Positions 9,251 to 18,191 of a stretch of DNA of 64,000 nt are shown in pieces (position 1 is the first letter of the stretch; each line of letters starts with the position of its first letter). This DNA comes from an uncultured SAR86 cluster bacterium. GTDB taxonomy: Bacteria; Pseudomonadota; Gammaproteobacteria; Magnimaribacterales; D2472. A program made the position numbers and the translations under genes. The notes under the pieces were generated by a model. That model made no database searches, was not told where the DNA came from, and was given only the letters and a program-made list of their open reading frames with translations. Location of the stretch: assembly GCA_902579825.1 (NCBI GenBank), contig CACHII010000001.1:309948-373947 (forward strand), given 5' to 3'.

Positions 9251-9895
9251 TTAATATTTTTTAGGCGAATGAATCAGACTTATAAATTCTTCTCTAGCTT
9301 TGTTATCTGTTCTGAAAATACCTAACATTCTAGATGTGATTGTGCTTGATTCAGTTTTGTGAACACCTCTTGTACTCATACACTGATGGTTGGCATCAAT
9401 AACAACAGCAACTCCCTTAGGCTGTAAAACTTTTTCTATGGTATCAGCTATTTGAGCTGTCATTGTTTCTTGAGTTTGAAGCCTTTTACCATATAAATCT
9501 ACTAGTCTTGCTAATTTACTAATTCCTACAACTCTTTTTTTAGGAATATAACCTATATGTGCTACGCCAACTATTGGAACCATATGATGTTCACAATGTG
9601 ATTCAACTCTTATATTTCTGACTATAACTGCATCATCGTAGCCTTCAACTTCCTCAAAAGTCCTACTAAGAATTTCTTCAGGATCTTCTTCATATCCTGC
9701 AAAGAACTCTTTATAGGCCTTTACCACTCTTTTTGGAGTATCAACAAGTCCTTCTCTTTCAGGGTCATCTCCTGCCCAAAGTATTAGAGTTTTTACAGCT
9801 TTTAGCGCCTCTTGTTCAAGAGAGCTTTCTGAGATTTCTTTTGTTAATGTCTTTACAGCTTTCAAAGCTTCATCTTTAGATACTTTTTTAGTCAT
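9251..9895 (-). CDS. folE: GTP cyclohydrolase I
   Basis: Converts GTP to 7,8-dihydroneopterin triphosphate, the entry to folate and (through QueD) queuosine. The catalytic region is complete: TPKRVVKAYKEFF, then ESHCEHHMVPIVG with zinc ligand Cys101 and His104, then GISKLARLVD, LQTQETMTAQIAD and the second cysteine in HQCMSTRGV. Length 214 aa. The N-terminal extension holds a nine-residue repeat, EALKAVKTL, at 9-17 and again at 29-37. The queuosine gene queH occurs at 60501-61160 in the same window. Confidence 0.95.
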   Translation of the reverse strand: MTKKVSKDEALKAVKTLTKEISESSLEQEALKAVKTLILWAGDDPEREGLVDTPKRVVKAYKEFFAGYEEDPEEILSRTFEEVEGYDDAVIVRNIRVESHCEHHMVPIVGVAHIGYIPKKRVVGISKLARLVDLYGKRLQTQETMTAQIADTIEKVLQPKGVAVVIDANHQCMSTRGVHKTESSTITSRMLGIFRTDNKAREEFISLIHSPKKY

Positions 9896-9941
9896 TTTTG
9901 TATTCCAATAGTTTATAAAGTGCCTATTCTATAGCATTTTT

Positions 9942-11651
9942 TTAAAAATTAAACCAACCTGCCGAATCATATTGCATTCCAGTGGATACAAAACCCTGTA
10001 CTGCGAATAGACAACCTGTTAAAACTAACCCTAAAACTGAGCCAATTACTCCATTATTTGCAGCATATCCTAAAATTGTAGTTGGTTTATATATTAGCTC
10101 TTTATAATTAATAGATTCATCAACTTGTTCAAGCAGTGCTTTAGCACTTGTAAGATCTTTTATTCTATCTTTGTTACCATCATTAAGTTTTAATTCCCAT
10201 ATCTCCTCTTCAATTATGAATATTTCATTTCTAATAAAGTCTCTGTGTTCTGCACTTAATGATTGCAATTTAATAGCTTTATAAATTGCAAAAAGACTAA
10301 TACTAGATATAAAAAATATAATTACGCAGATTACATACATAGTTGATATGTGATGCCTTAACTCAGTCCAAATGATTAAATTTAAAATGGCAACACAAAA
10401 TAAAGAGTAAAAAATTAATATTGAAGTATAGCTTTGAATACGTAAATAGAATGCCTCACCAAATGATCTTAGAACTTTTCTCATATTCATCCAGCTAAAT
10501 ACATTTATTCTTTTTTGTAGATCAATAAATATTTTGCTTAAGCCTGCTTTAGAAAATAAATTATTTATGTTTAATCCTGGATAAGTAACAAGATCCCCTA
10601 ATTTTTTTGAACATTGATACCTTCTTTCATAGTCTACAGAGCATACTAGTCCAAACATCAATAATTGAAACCCGTTAAAAAATCCTATCAAGGTTGCAAC
10701 AGAAATAGTTACTTCATATGGATTCATCCCAAATAATGGCGTTCCATAAAAATATTTAACTATAAATGGAGTCAAGGCAATTGAAAAAGCAGTAAAGAAA
10801 TAAATAAATGAAAAATTCTTTATTGTTGGAACACTATAAACTGACTTAATAATGTTATATAGAATAAACCCAGATGCGACTTCTTGTTCCTTTGACACGC
10901 TAGTTTTTTGAGGAAATAAATTATTTGAATCTTGCTCCATCAATCTATTATGTGTTGAATCATCTACTTCAAATGGAATAGCCTGGAGACAAATATCGTT
11001 TTCATCCATAGCGACCGTTAGCTCATCTTCAATAATTCCAGGGAAAAGCCACGGAGTCATCCAACCCTGTCCAACCAATCTTCTATTAGTTTTATTTCTG
11101 TCCCAATCAGGTGCCGGCAAACATAATCTTTCAGTATCTTCAGGCCTAAAATAACCATATTTTGTTGCAATAATAAGTCTTCGCATGAAAAGTAATAGAT
11201 ATGCAAGAATCATATGAAAAGGATCGATATTCATAATTAACTCTTTATCAGTAAATAAAGCAAAATATAATCCAATATTCATTAGCCATGATCCAGGATA
11301 AACAATTAACCATGTTTGAATAATTTCTTTTAAAGAATGGTGTTTAGTGGATACCGTTATCAACATTCTATTTTGACTGACATGCCATGCTCTATTTGGA
11401 GTCTTTTCTAAAAATAATGTTGCTAAAGGAGAAAAGATTACTGGCGGCAAATTTTCATAAACCATAGTTTTCCAAAACTCTTTCCATGAAAACTTTACTG
11501 GAGAATGGAATTTATTCAGTGATGCATCTTTTGATGCGCTTCTAAGTTTAGCAGCTTCGTATACGGAGCTTATTCCTGATATAAACTTTTCGTCACTTTC
11601 ATTAGAAGGAATTCTTAAGCTTAAATGTGACTTACTAGTTTTATCACTCAT
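9942..11651 (-). CDS. Unrecognised seven-TM membrane protein
   Basis: No family recognised. The 569-aa protein has a soluble N-terminus of about 110 residues rich in Ser/Lys. Hydrophobic segments are at about 112-133, 145-162, 280-300, 315-337, 409-429, 437-458 and 531-554. A long hydrophilic loop (163-279) contains LCLPAPDWDRNKTNRRL and acidic patches. A charged, probably coiled-coil stretch (465-515) separates TM6 from the glycine-rich last segment (GVIGSVLGLVLTG). No transporter, kinase or protease motif is visible. It stands alone, with folE downstream after 46 bases and the divergent MBL-fold gene upstream after 43 bases. Possible roles as channel, sensor or scaffold are speculation. Confidence 0.7.
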   Translation of the reverse strand: MSDKTSKSHLSLRIPSNESDEKFISGISSVYEAAKLRSASKDASLNKFHSPVKFSWKEFWKTMVYENLPPVIFSPLATLFLEKTPNRAWHVSQNRMLITVSTKHHSLKEIIQTWLIVYPGSWLMNIGLYFALFTDKELIMNIDPFHMILAYLLLFMRRLIIATKYGYFRPEDTERLCLPAPDWDRNKTNRRLVGQGWMTPWLFPGIIEDELTVAMDENDICLQAIPFEVDDSTHNRLMEQDSNNLFPQKTSVSKEQEVASGFILYNIIKSVYSVPTIKNFSFIYFFTAFSIALTPFIVKYFYGTPLFGMNPYEVTISVATLIGFFNGFQLLMFGLVCSVDYERRYQCSKKLGDLVTYPGLNINNLFSKAGLSKIFIDLQKRINVFSWMNMRKVLRSFGEAFYLRIQSYTSILIFYSLFCVAILNLIIWTELRHHISTMYVICVIIFFISSISLFAIYKAIKLQSLSAEHRDFIRNEIFIIEEEIWELKLNDGNKDRIKDLTSAKALLEQVDESINYKELIYKPTTILGYAANNGVIGSVLGLVLTGCLFAVQGFVSTGMQYDSAGWFNF

Positions 11652-11694
11652 ATTAATTATTTATAATTTATTCAATCTTTATTGTAAAACAATT

Positions 11695-12345
11695 ATGTTA
11701 AAAGCTTTAGTTCAACCTGTAACACCTTTTCAACAAAATGCATCCATAATCTATTGTGATAAAACTATGAAATGTGCCGTAGTTGATCCTGGTGGCGATA
11801 TTGAAATTCTGTTAAATATTTCAAAAGAAAACAATTTAATTCCTGAAAAAATTTTACTTACACATGGGCACATCGATCATGCCGGAGGCGCAACAGAGAT
11901 ATCGGAAATATTAAATGTTGAAATTCATGGTCCTCATGTTGACGATAAGTTTTTATTAGATGGTCTTCAAAAACAAGGTGAAATGTTTGGAATGCTCTCA
12001 AAAAATTGTACTCCAGATAAATGGCTTAATGATGGAGATGTTATTTATGTTGGAAATGAAAAATTAGAAGTCTATTTATGTCCTGGTCATACTCCGGGAC
12101 ACATAATTTTTTTTAATAGAGATAGTAGTTTGGCATTAGTGGGGGATGTTCTATTCAATGGTTCAATAGGAAGAACTGACCTGCCAGGAGGTAACTTTGA
12201 AGATCTTATAGAATCAGTTAAATATAAATTGTGGCCACTCGGAACAAATATTAAATTCATACCTGGTCACGGTCCTGAATCTGATTTTGCAACTGAAAGA
12301 AAGTCAAATCCATTTGTTTCAGATGATATACTTGGATTCAACTAA
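11695..12345 (+). CDS. MBL-fold hydrolase, glyoxalase II-like (YcbL type)
   Basis: Metallo-beta-lactamase-fold hydrolase of 216 aa, probably a cytoplasmic thioesterase of the glyoxalase II/YcbL group. The metal site is clear: THGHIDH (H57, H59, D61, H62), CPGHTPGH with the third histidine, LVGDVLF with the bridging Asp, and the final PGHGPES. The C-terminal helical domain of classical glyoxalase II is absent, which fits YcbL. It is divergent from the 7-TM gene (43 bases apart), and its 3' end overlaps the stop of the SDR gene by four bases. Confidence 0.87.
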   Translation: MLKALVQPVTPFQQNASIIYCDKTMKCAVVDPGGDIEILLNISKENNLIPEKILLTHGHIDHAGGATEISEILNVEIHGPHVDDKFLLDGLQKQGEMFGMLSKNCTPDKWLNDGDVIYVGNEKLEVYLCPGHTPGHIIFFNRDSSLALVGDVLFNGSIGRTDLPGGNFEDLIESVKYKLWPLGTNIKFIPGHGPESDFATERKSNPFVSDDILGFN

Positions 12346-13142
12346 TTTCTATCGTATCGTCCAGGAGCAAGCGCAGTACCAATTAATCTTAAAATTGGTT
12401 GCGGTATATTCTTTAGAATAAAAACTAAAAACTTATAAGTTTTTGTTGGCACACACAAAGCCTTGCCCGCAATGGTTGCCTCAACAGCTTCCTTTGCAAT
12501 TCTTTCAGCTGAAAAAACCATAAACTTTGGTACCCTATCCATCTCTTCTTGAACACCGCTTGCAGTATGAAATCCTGTAACTGTAAATCCAGGACATACT
12601 GCTGTAGACGTGATTCCTTTATGTTTGTAATTAATATTGATTGAATCACTAAATCTATTCATAAAAGTTTTAATAGGTCCATACAATGGCTGAATTGCAG
12701 AAGGAGCAGCAAAAGATGCTACTGAAGAAACTATCATTATTTTACCACCACCATTTGAAAGCATTGTTGGCATGAACAATTTAGTAAGCATTATTACAGA
12801 TGTGCCAAGCACTCTAATAAAATCTTCTTCTGTCTCTATACTTGTTTCATGGAAAGAGGTTTTAATTCCATATCCTGCATTATTAACAAGAAAATCTACG
12901 TGATAATTTTTTGACTCACAAAATTCAAAAATCTCTTTAGGTGCTTCATATTTGCTTAGGTCTTTTGAAATATAGTCAACTTTGACATTATGTTTGTTGG
13001 TTATTTCATCGGCAAGTGCTTCAAGCAATTCTGTTCTTCGTGCTGTTAAAATTAAGTTATATCCTCTTGCTGCAAGGTTTTTAGCTATCTCAAGCCCTAT
13101 ACCTGAAGATGCTCCTGTAATTAATGCATATGAATTTTCCAT
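12342..13142 (-). CDS. Short-chain dehydrogenase/reductase
   Basis: NAD(P)-dependent classical SDR of 266 aa. It shows the cofactor motif TGASSGIG (9-16), the basic ARR after beta-2 (35-37, suggesting NADPH), NNAG (87-90), catalytic Ser at 139-140, Tyr154 and Lys158 (YGPIK). The C-terminus (FLVFILKNIPQPILRLIG) is hydrophobic and resembles SDRs of the DltE/YqjQ type that sit at membranes. The substrate is unknown. It converges with the MBL hydrolase and lies divergent to the metalloprotease. Confidence 0.88.
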   Translation of the reverse strand: MENSYALITGASSGIGLEIAKNLAARGYNLILTARRTELLEALADEITNKHNVKVDYISKDLSKYEAPKEIFEFCESKNYHVDFLVNNAGYGIKTSFHETSIETEEDFIRVLGTSVIMLTKLFMPTMLSNGGGKIMIVSSVASFAAPSAIQPLYGPIKTFMNRFSDSININYKHKGITSTAVCPGFTVTGFHTASGVQEEMDRVPKFMVFSAERIAKEAVEATIAGKALCVPTKTYKFLVFILKNIPQPILRLIGTALAPGRYDRN

Positions 13143-13211
13143 ACATATATACTATCAGTTCAGCTATATCTAGGATAGAATTACACTTCAAAATTTTATG
13201 GAATCCTTATT

Positions 13212-15692
13212 ATGATTAGTACTAATTACTTAAAAGTATTTATAGGCACAGTTTTTATTTTGTTCATTTCGCTAGCAGTGACTAAAATTCAAGCATATCC
13301 TGATATGAAGCCAACACCTGCTGCAGCTAGTGAAGAAAAGGACATAGAAAAGCCTACAGAAGTAAAAGGACCGTCTAAAAAGAAAAAAGAATATAAGACT
13401 ATTGATGAATTTATAGAAGATGGTGAGTTCGTATCTATGGAAGGATTTATGAATATTCTCCATGAAACAGAAAAAGATAAATATTATCTGGTCCTTGATG
13501 AAAGTCAGCTCAATAAGGAATTTATATATTTTACTTATGTACTTAATGGTCCATCAGATGCTGGCCCTAGTGGTGGAGATATGGGAGAGTCTTTTATACT
13601 TGAGTTTAGGAAATTTAAAGAAGATATAGGTATTTACAAGAAAAATACTAAATTTACCTACGACGAATCAAATAAAATTTCACAATCTAAACTTACAAAT
13701 ATCATTGAAGCATTTATGGGCAGATTCTCTGTTGTAGTTAATGAAGATACAAAATACTTAATTAATATTGATCAAATGTTTTTAACTGAAATGCTTGTAA
13801 GCATCATGCCTAACATACCACAAGAATATATGGAATATTACAACTTGATTCTTGGAAGAGCTGATAAAGCTAAAACATTTATTGATGAGGTAAAAACCTA
13901 TGAAAAAAATACCTCATTTAAAGTGAGGTATGGCTTTTATAATCCAAAGCCTAAAGGAGGTGGGTCAATCGATGCTATTGCTGATAAAAGATATACATTT
14001 GTAGATGGACTTCATTTATTTGTTGAAATGCCAGATGAAAATTTTGAACCAAGAATTGCAGATCAAAGAATCGGTTACTTTTCTGAAAAAGTAACCGATT
14101 TATCAACTTATGATTCAAATAATGCTAGAGACTTGATGAATAGATGGAGACTAATAAAAAAAGATCCTGACGCAGAACTATCTGAACCAGTTGAACCATT
14201 GGTATATTGGGTTGAGAACTCAACTCCTGAAGAAATTCGTCCTTTTGTTGTCAAAGGTATAGAAGGATGGAACAAAGCTTTTGAAAAGGCAGGCTTCAAA
14301 AATGCGATTGTTGCAAAAATTCAACCAGATGAAGCAGACTGGGATGCAGGAGACGTCAGATACAACGTAGTTAGATGGGCTTCAACACCCGATCCAAGAT
14401 ATTCAGGTTACGGTCCTAGCGTAGCAAACCCAAGAACAGGTGAAATTATTGCTGCAGATATTGTGCAAGAATTTAATGCAATTAAGCGTGGTTACTCATA
14501 CAGAAAATTATGGGGATATTCAGAAGACAACGATCCGCTTGAGCAATGGATAGTTTCACTCACAATGCATGAAGTTGGACATACTTTGGGTTTAAGACAT
14601 AACTTCAAAGCAAGCTGGATATATAATGCAAAAGAGGTACATGACGTTTCTATCACAGGAGATAACCATATAGGTTCTGTTATGGATTATGATCCAATTA
14701 ATCTTGCACCTAAGGGAATCCCACAAGGAAATTACTTTCCAACTGGTCCAGGGTCATACGATATTTGGGCAATCGAATTTGGATATACGCCTGGTCTTAC
14801 AGATGAAGATAGAGAAAATCTTTTATCAAAATCAACACAACCTGAGTACATTTTTGGAACAGATGGAGATGCAATGTCCTCTCCAGGTGTAAATATTGAT
14901 CCAAGAAATTATCGAGGTGATATGTCCAATGATCCAATTACTTATACTGAAGATAGAATAGAAACTATTGATGCCAAGATTTTAGAATTACCAGATATCT
15001 ATCTTGTTGATGGCGAGACTTCAACAGAATTTAGGTCTACTTTTTATAGCCTTACAAGAGAAAAAGGTAGATTTCTAGATGGAGTTTCTAGATTAATTGG
15101 TGGAGTTTACTCTAACAGAATTGTAAGCGATAAAGATAAAGACATAACGCCATTTGAGGCAGTTCCATATGCTGATCAAAAGAGAGCGATGAAATTAATT
15201 CAAGATAAACTTTTATCGAATGATGCATTTTCTTTTGATCCAGATTTTATAAAACAATTACAGAGTGAAAAAAGAGCTGCTTACAGTCCTGGCAGAAGAG
15301 GTAATGAAGATCCTCAGTTACATGACTTAGTATTAGGTATTCAAGGTAGAGCCATTTCTCATATCCTTCATCCAACAGTAATGATGAGGTTTGTTGATAG
15401 CTCTCAGTATGGAAATACTTATATGCCAGATGAAGTGCTAGGCGATCTTTTTGATGCTATTTTTGTTCAAGGAGAAGTACCATCAACCTTTAAAATGAAT
15501 CTTCAATCAACATATGTTGATAGTCTTATAAGCGCTTTAAATGACGATGACTATGATGAAATATCTAAGTCAGCGATATACTCTTCATTGTTTAAAATTA
15601 AGAGCTTTACAAAGGTTTCTTATGGAAATAAAACTACAAAAGTTCATTACAACTTTTTAAACTGGAAAGTATCAAAAGCTTTAGACGATTGA
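13212..15692 (+). CDS. Secreted zinc metalloprotease (DUF5117/DUF4953 family)
   Basis: Large (826 aa) exported protease. The N-terminus has a signal peptide or anchor (about 8-26, ending IQAYP). A lysine/glutamate-rich linker follows, then DUF5117-like beta-rich sequence. The catalytic domain carries HEVGHTLGLRH (453-463), a metzincin-type HExxHxxGxxH site, and a likely Met-turn in SVMDYDP about 35 residues later. The C-terminal about 250 residues are helical. The family is abundant in marine bacteria with many TonB receptors. The natural substrate is unknown. It has its own promoter region (13143-13211) and converges on the MGMT gene. Confidence 0.85.
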   Translation: MISTNYLKVFIGTVFILFISLAVTKIQAYPDMKPTPAAASEEKDIEKPTEVKGPSKKKKEYKTIDEFIEDGEFVSMEGFMNILHETEKDKYYLVLDESQLNKEFIYFTYVLNGPSDAGPSGGDMGESFILEFRKFKEDIGIYKKNTKFTYDESNKISQSKLTNIIEAFMGRFSVVVNEDTKYLINIDQMFLTEMLVSIMPNIPQEYMEYYNLILGRADKAKTFIDEVKTYEKNTSFKVRYGFYNPKPKGGGSIDAIADKRYTFVDGLHLFVEMPDENFEPRIADQRIGYFSEKVTDLSTYDSNNARDLMNRWRLIKKDPDAELSEPVEPLVYWVENSTPEEIRPFVVKGIEGWNKAFEKAGFKNAIVAKIQPDEADWDAGDVRYNVVRWASTPDPRYSGYGPSVANPRTGEIIAADIVQEFNAIKRGYSYRKLWGYSEDNDPLEQWIVSLTMHEVGHTLGLRHNFKASWIYNAKEVHDVSITGDNHIGSVMDYDPINLAPKGIPQGNYFPTGPGSYDIWAIEFGYTPGLTDEDRENLLSKSTQPEYIFGTDGDAMSSPGVNIDPRNYRGDMSNDPITYTEDRIETIDAKILELPDIYLVDGETSTEFRSTFYSLTREKGRFLDGVSRLIGGVYSNRIVSDKDKDITPFEAVPYADQKRAMKLIQDKLLSNDAFSFDPDFIKQLQSEKRAAYSPGRRGNEDPQLHDLVLGIQGRAISHILHPTVMMRFVDSSQYGNTYMPDEVLGDLFDAIFVQGEVPSTFKMNLQSTYVDSLISALNDDDYDEISKSAIYSSLFKIKSFTKVSYGNKTTKVHYNFLNWKVSKALDD

Positions 15693-15713
15693 ATTATAGT
15701 AATAGTAATTTAA

Positions 15714-15980
15714 TTAATTTGATTCTAGCTTAATCAAAGCTTGCTTAAGCTTTTTACCACTTCCTAAGCTATACCCTCCAATACTACCGTTTGAGCATAT
15801 CACTCTGTGGCATGGTCTAACTATTGGAAGTGGATTTTTTCCGCATGCATTTGCAACTGCTCTATGAGCATTAGGTTTTCCAATTGCAACTGCAATATCT
15901 TTATATGTTCTTGTTTCACCATATGGTATTTTTTCAATTTCCTTCCAAACCATTTTTTGAAAATTGGAAGTATTTTTCAT
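15714..15980 (-). CDS. One-domain methylated-DNA-protein cysteine methyltransferase
   Basis: Resembles only the C-terminal DNA-binding and active-site domain of Ogt/MGMT (88 aa against about 160-180 for full proteins). It has the helix-turn-helix-like RTYKDIAVAIGKPNAHRAV with the Arg finger (R40), the hinge CGKNP, and the active-site PCHR (56-59) with Cys57 as the likely alkyl acceptor. The cysteine is present, so it is not an alkyltransferase-like (ATL) protein, in which it is Trp or Ala. Its start abuts the stop of rocD, so the two are probably co-transcribed. Confidence 0.82.
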   Translation of the reverse strand: MKNTSNFQKMVWKEIEKIPYGETRTYKDIAVAIGKPNAHRAVANACGKNPLPIVRPCHRVICSNGSIGGYSLGSGKKLKQALIKLESN

Positions 15981-17216
15981 TTAAACTGCACGAATGACTT
16001 TAGTTATTTTTTCAATCGCCCAGTCAATTTCTTTTTTAGATATCATTAAAGGTGGTGCAAACCTGATAACAGTCTTATGAGTCTCTTTGCATAAAAGGCC
16101 TTCGTTTAAAAGCATCATGCATAAATCTTTAGCATTTACTTCAGAATCATTTAATTCCATTCCGATCCATAGTCCCTTTCCTCTTACTTCTTTAATAATC
16201 TTATTGTCAATGGATTGAAGAGATGATTTAAAATATTCTCCTAATAAATAACTATTCTCAATTAGTGAATCTTCATAAAGAAGTTCTAGTGCTTTTTTCG
16301 CCACCTTTGAAGCAAGTGGGTTACCGCCAAAAGTAGATCCATGAGAACCAGAATTAAAATGATCCATAACCTCTTTTGAGCTTAAAAAAGCAGAAATAGG
16401 AAGCATCGCACCACCTAAAGCTTTCCCTAAAATTAATCCATCAGGCTTAATGTCTTCGTGGTTATGCGCAAATAATTTTCCCGTTCTACCAAGACCTGAT
16501 TGAATTTCATCTAAAATTAATAAAATGTTTTCTTTGTCACATAGCTTTCTTAACTCTTGAAGCCAGCCATGATCTGGCACCCTTATCCCTGCTTCACCTT
16601 GAATGGGTTCAACAAGAATCGCGCAAGTATTTTTATTGATTTTGCTTGAAAATGAATCAATAGAATCTTGAATACTACAATTAGACCAGCAAAACTTAGC
16701 AGTAACAAATCCTTCCCCAAATGGCCCAAAACCTTTCTTATATGAATCATCAGAAGAGAAGCCTACAATTGTTGTTGTTCTTCCATGAAAATTTCCGTCT
16801 GCTACTATTATCTCGGCTTTATTATCAGAAATGCCTTTTGTAAAGTATCCCCACCTTCTTGCAGCTTTAATTGCTGTTTCTACAGCTTCAGCTCCAGTAT
16901 TCATTGCTAATATACTTTCAAAACCAGAAATCTTAGAAAGAGATTCAAGAAAATCTGCAAAAGGCTCCGTGTAAAAAGCTCTTGATGTTATAGCTAATTT
17001 TGAAGATTGATCTTGCAGGGTTTTTACAAGCTCAGGATGAGAATGTCCATGACTTACTGCAGAGTAAGCTGAAACCATATCAAGATATTTATTCCCATCA
17101 ACATCCCATAAATATACCCCTTCTCCTTTCTCTAAAACCACAGATAAAGGTGAATAATTTTGGGCGCCGTATATTGTTTCTTTTTTTATATAATCGTCTT
17201 GTAAACTTTGTGACAT
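15981..17216 (-). CDS. rocD: Ornithine aminotransferase
   Basis: Class III PLP aminotransferase of 411 aa. It transfers the delta-amino group of ornithine to 2-oxoglutarate, giving glutamate semialdehyde/pyrroline-5-carboxylate. OAT-like features are the start YGAQNYSPLSVVL, LDMVSAYSAVSHGHSHP, NTGAEAVETAIKAARRWGY, GNFHGRTTT, VEPIQGEAGI, LDEIQSGLGRTG and the PLP-lysine motif LGKALGG. Acetylornithine transaminase is the main alternative, but YGAQNYSPL and SAYSAVSHGH favour OAT. It is divergent from the citrulline hydrolase gene (42 bases apart), which would supply ornithine. Confidence 0.88.
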   Translation of the reverse strand: MSQSLQDDYIKKETIYGAQNYSPLSVVLEKGEGVYLWDVDGNKYLDMVSAYSAVSHGHSHPELVKTLQDQSSKLAITSRAFYTEPFADFLESLSKISGFESILAMNTGAEAVETAIKAARRWGYFTKGISDNKAEIIVADGNFHGRTTTIVGFSSDDSYKKGFGPFGEGFVTAKFCWSNCSIQDSIDSFSSKINKNTCAILVEPIQGEAGIRVPDHGWLQELRKLCDKENILLILDEIQSGLGRTGKLFAHNHEDIKPDGLILGKALGGAMLPISAFLSSKEVMDHFNSGSHGSTFGGNPLASKVAKKALELLYEDSLIENSYLLGEYFKSSLQSIDNKIIKEVRGKGLWIGMELNDSEVNAKDLCMMLLNEGLLCKETHKTVIRFAPPLMISKKEIDWAIEKITKVIRAV

Positions 17217-17258
17217 AGGTGTATTTTAACCGCATAGTTAATATCAGCAAGGGAGCAT

Positions 17259-18155
17259 ATGTCTAAACAATCAACTTCGCATTTGTTTATGATTGAGCCC
17301 GAATCTTTTTATGTAAACGAACAAACAGCATTCACAAATCATTATCAAAAAGAAGCAACTGATGAAACCCCAGAAGTTATTGCAGAAAAAGCATTAAATG
17401 AATTCCATAATCTTAAAAATAAAATTGAAGATAAGGGAGTTACAGTAACTAGTTTAAAAGGATCTAAAGATTGTCCAGATCATATTTTTCCAAACTGGTT
17501 TATAACGTTCGAAGATAAAACAATGCAAATATTTAGCATGATGGCCCCAAACAGAAGAAAAGAAAAAAAGTTATCGATGATCGAGTTCCTTACTAAAACT
17601 TATGAGCTAACAGATGACATGTCTCATCTTGAAGAGAAAGAAATATTTTTAGAATCAACAAGCAGTATGGTTTTTGACAGAGTAAACAGAATTGTTTATG
17701 CAGGAATTTCACCAAGAACGAATGCTGTTCAATTGATTATATGGTGTAGACATAATAATTATGAGCTTGTTCTATTTGAAACTGAAAGTCATACAGGATC
17801 TCCTATTTATCATACTGATGTCTTAATGTATGTAGGAACAGAAATTATTGGTATATGTTTTGATGTTATAAAAGAGGAACATAGAGATTACGTTAAAAAA
17901 AAGGTACATAAATATCATGATGTTGTCGAGTTAAGCCCAGAACAAATAGAAAATTTTTGTGGTAATGCTATTGAGGCAAAAAATAAGAATGATGAGCTTT
18001 TTTTAATAATGTCTTCAATCGCCTATAAATCATTAAATAAAGAACAAATAGATAAACTTCTGAAAAGCTATAAACGTCTTATTCACTCTGAGATACCTAC
18101 CATAGAGAAATATGGTGGTGGGTCTGCTAGGTGCATGTTAACTGAATTATTTTAA
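17259..18155 (+). CDS. ctlX: Citrulline hydrolase, CtlX-type amidinotransferase fold
   Basis: Member of the guanidino-group-modifying (arginine deiminase/DDAH) superfamily, of the CtlX citrulline-ureidase type. The expected reaction is citrulline to ornithine plus CO2 and NH3. Visible catalytic elements are CPDHIFPNW (D74), ESTSSMVFDR (E132), the histidine in PIYHTDVLM (H185) and the nucleophile in GGGSARCM (C292). Length 298 aa fits. A GGGAG ribosome site sits three bases before the ATG. The adjacent divergent ornithine aminotransferase supports a two-step route from citrulline to glutamate semialdehyde. DDAH or another ureidase specificity is the alternative. Confidence 0.8.
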   Translation: MSKQSTSHLFMIEPESFYVNEQTAFTNHYQKEATDETPEVIAEKALNEFHNLKNKIEDKGVTVTSLKGSKDCPDHIFPNWFITFEDKTMQIFSMMAPNRRKEKKLSMIEFLTKTYELTDDMSHLEEKEIFLESTSSMVFDRVNRIVYAGISPRTNAVQLIIWCRHNNYELVLFETESHTGSPIYHTDVLMYVGTEIIGICFDVIKEEHRDYVKKKVHKYHDVVELSPEQIENFCGNAIEAKNKNDELFLIMSSIAYKSLNKEQIDKLLKSYKRLIHSEIPTIEKYGGGSARCMLTELF

Positions 18156-18178
18156 TACGGAGGGCCTCCCCTCCGTAT
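18155..18178. terminator. Inverted repeat between convergent genes, likely bidirectional terminator
   Basis: A perfect nine-base stem ATACGGAGG/CCTCCGTAT with a six-base GCCTCC loop directly follows the ctlX stop. It lies 14 bases before the stop of the convergent lipoprotein gene. This is the most G+C-rich patch nearby. The following T-tract is weak, so termination efficiency is uncertain. Confidence 0.55.
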
Positions 18179-18191
18179 AATTAATACCTAA

